Of a stretch of DNA of 64,000 nucleotides, positions 41,527-49,579 are shown one piece after another. The position numbers and the translations under genes were made by a program. Positions within the stretch are counted from its first letter, which is position 1, and every line of letters starts with the position of its first letter. Source of the DNA: an uncultured Collinsella sp. (GTDB lineage: Bacteria > Actinomycetota > Coriobacteriia > Coriobacteriales > Coriobacteriaceae); NCBI GenBank assembly GCA_900768435.1, contig CAAGCW010000030.1, positions 73,324 through 137,323 of the forward strand. The letters are read 5' to 3'. The notes beneath the pieces were generated by a model. It was not told the origin of the DNA. It was given only the letters and a program-made list of their open reading frames with translations, and ran no database searches.

Positions 41527-42183
41527 CTATTTACCACCTTTCATAGCCGGAATTCGGCCAACAACGGGAATACCCAGGAGCTCTTCTGCCTCTTCGGCAC
41601 CGCGGATGCGGGTATTGAGCATGTCTGCCAAAACGACATAGGCAACTGCGATAAAGATACCGGCGAGGAACGCGACGGCAATATACAGCGTGCGCTTGGG
41701 GCCGCTGGGGGCTTCGGGGGTCTTAGCCTCGTCGATAACGTTGATGCTCTGGGCAGCACCGACGTTCTGAGCGACCGTACTCACCGAGCTGGCAATGGCC
41801 TTTGCGACCTCAGCCGTCTCCTTGGCATCGGTGCCGGTAACCGAAAGCGTAATGACACGCGTGGTGGTCTCGGAGGAAACAGACACCTTGTAGTCATCCA
41901 GATCGGTGAGGCCCAGTTCTTTGGCGGCGCCGCTCTTAACGCTATCGCTATCCAGCAGCGTGGCGATATCATTGGAAAGCATCTGGCTCGCCGAGAGATC
42001 GTTGTAGCTCATCTGACCGCTATCGTCGGTCTTGGCGAGAATGTACATGCTCGTCGTCGCGGTATAGGTGTTGTCCATCGCAACGAAGGACACGATGCCC
42101 ATGGCGATCGCGCAGACCACCGGAAGGGTGATGACCAGCTTGAGGTGCTTCTTCAGCAGCTGGAACAGTTCGAGAAGGGTCAT
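41527..42183 (-). CDS. cpsC: Wzz/CpsC-type polysaccharide chain-length and kinase-activator protein
   Basis: 218-aa membrane protein with two TM segments (about 18-38, LVITLPVVCAIAMGIVSFVAM, and about 173-193, LYIAVAFLAGIFIAVAYVVLA) flanking an extracytoplasmic domain. The C-terminal cytoplasmic stub IRGAEEAEELLGIPVVGRIP activates the CpsD kinase in this family. PSGPKR just before TM2 is the usual proline motif. ATG at 42183 follows AAAGGCAAGCTGC. It is the first gene of cpsC-cpsD-cpsB. Confidence 0.92.
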   Translation of the reverse strand: MTLLELFQLLKKHLKLVITLPVVCAIAMGIVSFVAMDNTYTATTSMYILAKTDDSGQMSYNDLSASQMLSNDIATLLDSDSVKSGAAKELGLTDLDDYKVSVSSETTTRVITLSVTGTDAKETAEVAKAIASSVSTVAQNVGAAQSINVIDEAKTPEAPSGPKRTLYIAVAFLAGIFIAVAYVVLADMLNTRIRGAEEAEELLGIPVVGRIPAMKGGK

Positions 42184-42324
42184 GCAGCTTGCCTTTCATT
42201 TCCCCAGTTCGGATTGACAAAACTGTCCGTATGTTATCGCATCTTTTTAGCGAGACCAAACTCTATACATAAGAAACAGGCTCTCCTGTAAAAATGTCGG
42301 AAGCAATCGTAAAATTGCACAACA

Positions 42325-42353
42325 ACGCCGCACCCGAAAGTCAAATGCGGCGT
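42325..42353 (-). terminator. phoR terminator-like hairpin
   Basis: Stem ACGCCGCA / TGCGGCGT with a 13-base loop. TTGTTGTGCAATTTT follows on the minus strand, 26 nt after the phoR stop. Confidence 0.6.
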
Positions 42354-42378
42354 CTACATCAATATCTATGTTGTATCG

Positions 42379-43803
42379 CTATGCGAATGGCTCGTCCTGC
42401 TGTATGGGAAACGTCACCGTAATGGTGGTTCCCACGCCCAACTCGCTCGACAGATCGAGCGTGGCGTGATGATACAGGGCCGCATGCTTGACAATGGCAA
42501 GCCCCAGGCCGGTTCCGCCGCGTGCCTTGGACCTACTCTTGTCCACGCGATAGAACCGCTCAAATACCTTGCCCTGTTCTTCAGGCGCGATACCGATTCC
42601 CGTGTCGGCGACAGCGAGGAACGGATGGCCTTCGTCGTTGGTGCCGCACTGCAACGTAACCGTACCGCCGGGTCGATTGTAGCGGATGGCGTTGCTTGCC
42701 AGATTATAGATGAGCTCGTCGATCAAGCGCGACACGCCTTCGATGACCACAGACTTGGTCTCATGACTTATCGTCACATTCGCCTGACGGGCAACCTGTT
42801 CAAGACGTTGCTCAACCGCATAGATGGCACGAGAGAGCTCAATAGGCTCCGTGGACCCAATGGGCACCGCCTCGCCCTCAGTTGCACGTTCGGCCTCGTC
42901 CAAGTTAGACAGCGTAAGGATGTCGTTGACAAGCGCTGCCAAGCGGCCCGCCTCACGATAGATGCGACCGCCAAAGTTGCGCAGGTCGTCCTCGCCCTCG
43001 ACCATGCCATTTGCGATGAGCTCGGCATAGCCCGAAATCGCCGTAAGCGGCGTCTTGAGCTCATGGGTGATATTCGCCGTGAACTCACGGCGCATACGGT
43101 CGTTGTCCGCTAGCACCGCCATTTGGCGCTTGAGTTCCTGGCGCTGCGACTCGATACGCTCAAGCATGGGGACCATCTCGGCATAGGCGTGCTCATAGCT
43201 ACGGCGTGGGTGATCCAAATCCACCTCTTGCAACGGCGCGATGATGGCACGGGACTCACGGCGCGCCAGGAAAAACGAGAGCGCCGCGCCCGCCGCCGCG
43301 ACAAGCAGCACCGGCGCCACCAGCGGGAGCAGAATCGCCACAACGCCGGGCTGGGCCTGCGCCAAACGGACAACCTGACCGTTATCAAGGGCGACGGCGC
43401 TATAGAGCATCACCTCGTCGAGCGTGGAACTCGAACGCTCCGCGGAGCCCGAACCACTCTCAAAGGCCTCGATGACCTCGGGGCGATCGCCATGGTTGGG
43501 CAGTGTGGAAGGCGACGCCTCGTTGTCGTAGGCAACAGATCCGTCCTTATTGATCAGCGTGATACGAAGATCCTCGCGATCGAGGCTTCGCAAGAACGGA
43601 ATGGGCTCCTGCTGCTCGTCAAGGGCGGCAGCAATGAGCTCGGTTTCCTGCGCCAGATTGGCACTCGTGGCATCCGCCAAAGTGTTTTGCACAAAGAACG
43701 CACCCAGCACCGTAAACGCCACGATAACTGCCATGGCGCAGACAAAGATCGTCACAAAAACGCGGTGCGACAGCGTATGTTTTCCCTGGGGGGCGAAGAC
43801 CAC
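42379..43803 (-). CDS. phoR: PhoR-like sensor histidine kinase
   Basis: 474 aa. TM1 about 16-40 and TM2 about 155-180 flank an extracytoplasmic domain. After a HAMP-like linker comes the H-box FTANITHELKTPLTAISGYAEL with the phospho-His near residue 248, N-box ELIYNLASNAIRYN, G1 VADTGIGIAPEEQGKVFERFYRVD and G2 GGTGLGLAIVKH. GTG at 43803 has GGAGTAACCC upstream. It starts 3 nt after the phoB-like gene stop and shares an operon with pstB, which suggests phosphate sensing. Confidence 0.88.
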   Translation of the reverse strand: MVFAPQGKHTLSHRVFVTIFVCAMAVIVAFTVLGAFFVQNTLADATSANLAQETELIAAALDEQQEPIPFLRSLDREDLRITLINKDGSVAYDNEASPSTLPNHGDRPEVIEAFESGSGSAERSSSTLDEVMLYSAVALDNGQVVRLAQAQPGVVAILLPLVAPVLLVAAAGAALSFFLARRESRAIIAPLQEVDLDHPRRSYEHAYAEMVPMLERIESQRQELKRQMAVLADNDRMRREFTANITHELKTPLTAISGYAELIANGMVEGEDDLRNFGGRIYREAGRLAALVNDILTLSNLDEAERATEGEAVPIGSTEPIELSRAIYAVEQRLEQVARQANVTISHETKSVVIEGVSRLIDELIYNLASNAIRYNRPGGTVTLQCGTNDEGHPFLAVADTGIGIAPEEQGKVFERFYRVDKSRSKARGGTGLGLAIVKHAALYHHATLDLSSELGVGTTITVTFPIQQDEPFA

Positions 43804-43806
43804 GGG

Positions 43807-44535
43807 TTACTCCTCCGATGCGGTGGCCGCGGTGTCGTCGCCTTCGGCACCATCACCGGCAGAAAGCTCGGCCAGGCGATAACCCACGCCGCGTACGGTC
43901 TCGATGGCGCTGGCATGCTCGCCCAGTTTTTGGCGAAGCGTCTGCACGTGCACGTCAACGGTGCGCGAACCGCCGTCGAAGTCCCAGCCCCACACGCTCT
44001 GCAGCAACGACTCGCGGGTAAAGACCACGCCGGGCTTGCGCATGAGGTACTCGAGCAGGTCGAACTCGCGCAGGGTGAGCTTAAGCGGCTCGCCGGCAAC
44101 GGTCACCTCGCGATGACTGGGCGAGAGCACGATGTCGCCCACGCTGAGCACATCGCTCGCCTGCTTGACCATGCCGCCGCGACGCAGCAGTGCGCGGCAG
44201 CGGCTCGCAAGCTCCATGAGCGAAAACGGCTTAGTCAGGTAATCGTCGGCACCGCCATCGAGCGCCATCACCTTGTCGAGTTCGGTGTCCTTGGCGGTAA
44301 GCATCATGATGGGCACCGTCGCCGTCAGGCGATCGGCACGCAGGCGACGCATAATCGCCAAGCCATCGGTGTCGGGCAGCATGATATCAAGCAGCACAGC
44401 ATCGGGCACCCGTCGCGCCACGGCAGCTTTAAACTCGCCATCGCACGAAAAGCCCTCGGCCTCGATTCCCTGCTTGCGCAGCGCGTAGACCGTCAAATCC
44501 CTGATGTTGTCATCGTCCTCGACGTAATAGATCAT
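43807..44535 (-). CDS. phoB: PhoB/OmpR-family response regulator
   Basis: 242 aa. The receiver domain (1-115) has acidic cluster YVEDDDN, phospho-acceptor Asp in LLDIMLPDTDG (about residue 51) and Lys in DDYLTKPFSL. The winged-helix DNA-binding domain (about 135-225) has LTLREFDLLEYLMRKPGVVFTRE and RTVDVHVQTLRQKLG. The C-terminal tail GDGAEGDDTAATASEE is acidic. ATG at 44535 follows AAAGGGGTTCAAC. It lies between pstB and the phoR kinase. Confidence 0.9.
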   Translation of the reverse strand: MIYYVEDDDNIRDLTVYALRKQGIEAEGFSCDGEFKAAVARRVPDAVLLDIMLPDTDGLAIMRRLRADRLTATVPIMMLTAKDTELDKVMALDGGADDYLTKPFSLMELASRCRALLRRGGMVKQASDVLSVGDIVLSPSHREVTVAGEPLKLTLREFDLLEYLMRKPGVVFTRESLLQSVWGWDFDGGSRTVDVHVQTLRQKLGEHASAIETVRGVGYRLAELSAGDGAEGDDTAATASEE

Positions 44536-44599
44536 GTTGAACCCCTTTGCGGCCGGTATGACCGCATCTTAACCCTAAAGGCACCTGCAAAAGACAGCG

Positions 44600-45475
<876 letters not shown>

Positions 45476-45578
45476 ACCGCATACCTCCATATCGATATCA
45501 ATTCAGCAGTATCGATAGTAGGAATCGCGGCTCATACGCACGTGAGCGCATTGTCAAGTGTTTGTAAGGGCACGCTAG

Positions 45579-46817
45579 CTATGCGGCGGGCAGCTCGATG
45601 GTGAATATCGTGTGTTCGGGCGTCGATTCACATGCAACGGTACCGCCGTGTGCCGCGATGATCTCCTTGGCAATAGCAAGGCCCAAACCGGCACCACCGC
45701 GATTGGTCGCACGCGCCGCATCCAGGCGATAGAACTTCTCAAAGATCACCTTGAGCTTAGCCGCAGGGATAGGATCGCCCTGATTGATAAAGCGCACGCG
45801 CACGCCGCCATCGTCTTGGCGCCTGGCCTCAATCGTGATAGTCGAGCCCTCATAGCTATAGGCGACGGCGTTTTTCATGATGTTGTTAAACACGCGGGCC
45901 ATCTTATCGCCATCCACGAGCACCGTCAGGTCCTCGCGAATATCAACCTGGGCTTCCTTATGCTGCTCGTTGAGGATGGGATAGAACTCGTCAGCCACCT
46001 GAGCCAGCAGCAACCCCAGATCAACATAGCCGCGCGTGAGCACGATATCGTGGAAGTCAAAGCGCGTGATATCGAAGAACTCTTCGATGAGCGCATCGAG
46101 CCGGTGCGCCTTGTCGAGCGCCACGCCCGTAAAGTGCGCACGTTGCTCAACCGGCAGCTCAGGAGCCTCTTGAAGCAGCGAAAGATAGCCCACCACACTG
46201 GCAAGCGGGGTGCGTAGGTCATGTGCCAAGTACGTGACCAGATCGTCTTTGCGATGAGACTCGTCACGCAAGGCCTGTTGCACCTTGCGCTCGCGATCGC
46301 GCACACGGTTGAGTGCGCCCTCGACCTCCAGGAAGTCGCCGTCGATGTTGTCCCAGGTGTCGGGGTGATCGATCAGGCGATCTTGAATACGAGCGGCCAG
46401 CACACAATCGGCATGCTGCTCGCCCTGCTCATAGCCCTGGTAGTACAGGGCGCGGCCACAAAAGAACAGCACGCACACGGCAAGCGCCAGCACAAAGCCA
46501 AGCATGTTAAATACAAAGCCGGCATCGAACAGCACCGGCCCTTCGATGCCGCCGAGTGCCATGGCGCCAATCGCCAACGTCATGGCCCACGCGGCACCGC
46601 CAATCACCACGCAGCGGCGTACGATTTCAAATCGATCGATCAGCAAAAAGCCGACAAGCAGCACCGCCAAGATTCCAGCGATGTTATCGATGCCAATCAG
46701 CAGCAGGCTCAGCAAAAAGAGCAGCACCGTTGCAAGCGCGCGGTTGTCGACGACCGACCTCACGTATTCAAAGAGTCGATCGGGCACCTCGAATGCCTGC
46801 CTATCGTCTTTTGTCAT
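45579..46817 (-). CDS. VanS-like sensor histidine kinase
   Basis: 412 aa. A short N-terminus is followed by a cluster of four hydrophobic segments (about 25-125), then a dimerisation domain. The H-box is DDLVTYLAHDLRTPLASVVGY, N-box VFNNIMKNAVAYSYEG, F-box EKFYRLDAARATN, and G-box GGAGLGLAIAKEIIAAHGG. The HDLRTPLxSVxGYL region resembles VanS-type kinases. ATG at 46817 lies six bases after GGGGAA; a GTG two codons earlier overlaps the site. It pairs with the response regulator 25 nt upstream. Confidence 0.85.
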   Translation of the reverse strand: MTKDDRQAFEVPDRLFEYVRSVVDNRALATVLLFLLSLLLIGIDNIAGILAVLLVGFLLIDRFEIVRRCVVIGGAAWAMTLAIGAMALGGIEGPVLFDAGFVFNMLGFVLALAVCVLFFCGRALYYQGYEQGEQHADCVLAARIQDRLIDHPDTWDNIDGDFLEVEGALNRVRDRERKVQQALRDESHRKDDLVTYLAHDLRTPLASVVGYLSLLQEAPELPVEQRAHFTGVALDKAHRLDALIEEFFDITRFDFHDIVLTRGYVDLGLLLAQVADEFYPILNEQHKEAQVDIREDLTVLVDGDKMARVFNNIMKNAVAYSYEGSTITIEARRQDDGGVRVRFINQGDPIPAAKLKVIFEKFYRLDAARATNRGGAGLGLAIAKEIIAAHGGTVACESTPEHTIFTIELPAA

Positions 46818-46842
46818 ATCCACTTCCCCACCATCAAAGGCG

Positions 46843-47538
46843 TTATTCGATTATGTAGCCGACGCCCCAGACGTTTTTGATAAAGCGCGGCTTTTGAGCG
46901 TCGTCACCGATCTTTTCGCGCAGGTGGCGAATGTGCACCATCACCGTATTGTTGGAGCCGGGCATAAAATCCTCGTTCCACACCGCGCGGAACAGATCCT
47001 CCACGGCCACCACACTGCCGCGATGCTCGACCAGATACAGCAAGATGGAATACTCGATGGGCGTGAGGCGCACCGGCGCACCGTCCACCATTACGGAACG
47101 AGCATCGCGGTTGATCTCCAGGCCGTCGAGCTGGATGGTCGACGACTCGGCCACCTGCGCGCGGCTACCGTAGCTGGTGTAGCGGCGAAGCTGAGCATGC
47201 ACGCGCGCGATGAGCTCCAGCGGGCGGAACGGCTTAACCACGTAATCGTCCGCGCCAAGCGAAAGGCCCTCGATCTTGTCTTGCTGGGCATCGCGCGCCG
47301 TCAGCATGATCACGGGATAGGTATGGCTGGAACGGATCGTACGCAGCAACTCAAGCCCATCGATATCGGGCAGCATGACATCCAGCAGCGCAAGATCGAA
47401 CTCCTGCTCCAAGATTGCCTTGGCAGCATCGGCCCCGCTATAGGCGACCTGTACGTCAAAGCCTTCTTTTGTAAGGTAGATACCAACCAAGTCGGCGATG
47501 GCCTTTTCGTCATCAACTACCAAAATGCGCTCGTTCAT
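46843..47538 (-). CDS. VanR-like OmpR-family response regulator
   Basis: 231 aa. Receiver: ILVVDDEKAIADLVGIYLTKEG, phospho-Asp in LLDVMLPDIDG (about residue 53), KPFRPLELIARV. The DNA-binding wing has LTPIEYSILLYLVEHRGSVV and NTVMVHIRHLREKIG, ending GVGYIIE. The sequence is VanR-like. ATG at 47538 follows AGAGGAGCACGC. It is divergent from a D,D-carboxypeptidase gene (47736), so control of a cell-wall function is an attractive inference; no vanH/A/X ligase genes are present. Confidence 0.87.
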   Translation of the reverse strand: MNERILVVDDEKAIADLVGIYLTKEGFDVQVAYSGADAAKAILEQEFDLALLDVMLPDIDGLELLRTIRSSHTYPVIMLTARDAQQDKIEGLSLGADDYVVKPFRPLELIARVHAQLRRYTSYGSRAQVAESSTIQLDGLEINRDARSVMVDGAPVRLTPIEYSILLYLVEHRGSVVAVEDLFRAVWNEDFMPGSNNTVMVHIRHLREKIGDDAQKPRFIKNVWGVGYIIE

Positions 47539-47735
47539 GCGTGCTCCTCTCGCGCTCCATTATGCCCGAGGGGGCGCATGCCACACACAACAAGCGTGGG
47601 TGATTAAGTCGGCCTTAAGCACCCTTGTGCCCGTTCGGGCGCGGATGTGGGCCACGCACGCACGCGATGATCGCCGACACCGGCAAACGATATACTCTAG
47701 TTCCAGAAGAGACCATCCCGTCGAAAGCGAAATCT

Positions 47736-49076
47736 GTGAAGTCCCTCACCTCTTTTGCAAAGCGCTCAGCTCAGCTTGCCGCCGGCTTTGTCTGCGCTAT
47801 CGCCCTTGCCGCTGGCGTGCCCACCGTCGCCGGCGCCCAAGTACTCACGACCGACAATGTTTGCGGCAAAACCGCCGATGCGCGCGGCATCACGGCCGAA
47901 AATCTGCCCGATATCGATGCGACCAATGCGCTCGTCATGGGCAAAGACGGCACCGTCTACTATGGGCGCGGCGCCGATGAGCAGGTTAAAATCGCCTCGA
48001 TCACCAAGGTCATGACCGCAATCCTAACCGTCGAGAATTGCAAGATGGACGAGAAGGTCACGGTGAGCAACGCCGCAGCCACCGTGGGTAATTCGACCGC
48101 CGGCTTGCTCGAAGGTGACGAGCTTACCGTGGAGCAGGCACTGCGCGGCCTGATGATTCCCTCGGGCAACGACGCCGCCGTCGTGCTCGCCGAATATGTG
48201 GGCAAGAAGATCGAGCCTAAGACCAAAGAGGCCGAGGCAACCTTTGTGAAGGCCATGAACGAGCGCGCTAAGAAGCTCGGCTGCACCGGTACGCTTTTTG
48301 AAAACCCGCATGGTCTGGACTTTGATGAGTGGGCTGGCGATATGCACTCAACCGCACACGACGTAGCGCTGATGATGCAGGAGGCCATGAAAAACGATAC
48401 GATCCGCGAGGTCGTAGCGAGCGAGGATTCCTGGATCGAGGTCACGGGCGCCGACGGCACCGACCATTCGCATTCCATGGACACGCATAACTATTTGCTG
48501 GGCCAAGATGGCAACATTGGCGGCAAGACCGGCACCACCGACGACGCGGGCTACTGCTTCACGAGCGCCTACAACCGCGACGGCGACGAGATCTACACCG
48601 TCGTTTTGAACTCCACCACCACCGACCAGCGCTTTACCGATACCGCCACCCTTGCCAACTGGTACTACGGCCACAAGGTGACGGTCGCAATCGCCAACAC
48701 ACAGGAAAAGACCGCCAACGGCAACCCGCTTATGGCGCGCATTGGCCAAACCGACTGGACGGATAAGACGATCGACGCCACACTCGCCGATCCCACGGCG
48801 CAAGCGACCGTGTTTTCCCTTGCCGGCGAGGTGACCGAAAAGGTTAGCTACGACGATCTTTCGGGCACGGTGCATGTGGGCGACAAGGTGGGTAGCGTCA
48901 CGCTCAAGCAGGACGGCACCAAGATCGCCGTCATGGACCTGGTTGCCGACGAGGAAGGCGCAGGGCCGAATCCCATTGAATGGCTGCTCGTGAAGCTCGA
49001 TCGCTTGGGCCGTCGCATCGACAACCGCCCGCTCACAGCAGAAAGCGAGACCGTCGCCAAGGCACCCGAGGTGTAG
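47736..49076 (+). CDS. dacA: D-alanyl-D-alanine carboxypeptidase (PBP5-like, S11)
   Basis: 446-aa exported peptidase that trims the terminal D-Ala of peptidoglycan stem peptides. The N-terminal signal sequence runs to AGA about residue 34. Catalytic motifs are SITK (88-91), SGN (143-145) and KTGT (about residue 264). The C-terminal PBP5-like domain is followed by a Pro/Arg-containing stretch without a clear membrane anchor. GTG at 47736 is chosen because a -10-like TATACT lies at 47691-47696, which would exclude the upstream in-frame starts, and because it begins a good signal peptide. It is divergent from the VanRS-like pair. Confidence 0.88.
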   Translation: MKSLTSFAKRSAQLAAGFVCAIALAAGVPTVAGAQVLTTDNVCGKTADARGITAENLPDIDATNALVMGKDGTVYYGRGADEQVKIASITKVMTAILTVENCKMDEKVTVSNAAATVGNSTAGLLEGDELTVEQALRGLMIPSGNDAAVVLAEYVGKKIEPKTKEAEATFVKAMNERAKKLGCTGTLFENPHGLDFDEWAGDMHSTAHDVALMMQEAMKNDTIREVVASEDSWIEVTGADGTDHSHSMDTHNYLLGQDGNIGGKTGTTDDAGYCFTSAYNRDGDEIYTVVLNSTTTDQRFTDTATLANWYYGHKVTVAIANTQEKTANGNPLMARIGQTDWTDKTIDATLADPTAQATVFSLAGEVTEKVSYDDLSGTVHVGDKVGSVTLKQDGTKIAVMDLVADEEGAGPNPIEWLLVKLDRLGRRIDNRPLTAESETVAKAPEV

Positions 49077-49100
49077 GGCGCAAGAATAATAAGTCCACTG

Positions 49101-49133
49101 AAAGGAGGCGTCCGAAAGGATGCCCCTTTTTTT
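49101..49133 (+). terminator. dacA terminator
   Basis: Stem AAAGGAGGCGTCC / GGATGCCCCTTT with a GAAA loop and one mismatch, followed by TTTTTTT, 25 nt after the stop. Confidence 0.9.
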
Positions 49134-49135
49134 GA

Positions 49136-49386
49136 GGTTCGAATCCCCAGCTAACGTGGTTCAACTAAAAAAGGGTCCCTTTCGGAACCCTTCTTTAAAG
49201 TCTTACTGGCGGAGAACTGGGGATGTCCGGGCATGCTGCGCATGCCCTCCGGCTTCAAAGCCTGGCGGCTTTTCGCCCACGGGCTACAAACGCTTTCGCG
49301 TTTGCTTAACGCCCGTGCCCTCTCGGGTTCGAATCCCCAGCCTCCTTTCTCCGCACAAAAAAGGGCCCCAAATGGGACCCTTCTTT
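49136..49386. repeat. tRNA-Ser-associated hairpin module with duplicated 3' tRNA end and terminator
   Basis: Downstream (minus strand) of the intact tRNA-Ser. A second copy of the tRNA 3' end (49207-49224, TGGCGGAGAACTGGGGAT) and terminator (49167-49196) repeats the intact ones (49397..., 49357-49386) at a 190-bp period, about 80% identical. Between them are hairpins GGCATGC-TGC-GCATGCC, GGCTTCAAAGCC and ACGGGC...AAACGC/GCGTTT...GCCCGT. The inverted T-arm box GGTTCGAATCCCCAG follows at 49326-49340. A second, truncated T-arm box lies at 49136-49150. CTGGGGAT and ATCCCCAG form terminal inverted repeats. No ORF is present. Confidence 0.72.
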
Positions 49387-49396
49387 CAAGTCATAC

Positions 49397-49487
49397 TGGC
49401 GGAGAGCTGGGGATTCGAACCCCAGATGCCCTTTTGGGGCATACTCGCTTAGCAGGCGAGCACCTTCGGCCTCTCGGTCAGCTCTCC
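49397..49487 (-). tRNA. tRNA-Ser (GCU)
   Basis: 91 nt with encoded CCA. Acceptor GGAGAGC pairs with GCTCTCC. The anticodon arm CTCGC-CTGCTAA-GCGAG gives anticodon GCU. A long variable arm ATGCCCCAAAAGGGCAT is present, as expected for Ser. T-arm is TGGGG-TTCGAAT-CCCCA. A promoter-like TTGCCC, 17 bp, TACTAT lies upstream on the minus strand; the terminator AAGAAGGGTCCC...GGGCCCTTTTTT follows. Confidence 0.96.
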
Positions 49488-49579
49488 GTAACAGCCGTTC
49501 TATAGTAACCAAACAGCCAAGGATGGGCAAGAGGAAATTTTCTAATTGCCTAGCATCCTTTCCTCCTTGGAAGCTTCGC

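Noticed and set aside
45476..45578. Missing pst permease genes hidden in short ORFs
   Set aside because: The 103-bp gap between pstB and the VanS-like gene has no coding potential.
49207..49356. Degenerate tRNA-Ser pseudogene
   Set aside because: Only the last 18 nt match the tRNA; the rest is a hairpin series shared with modules at other tRNAs, so simple decay of a duplicate does not explain it.
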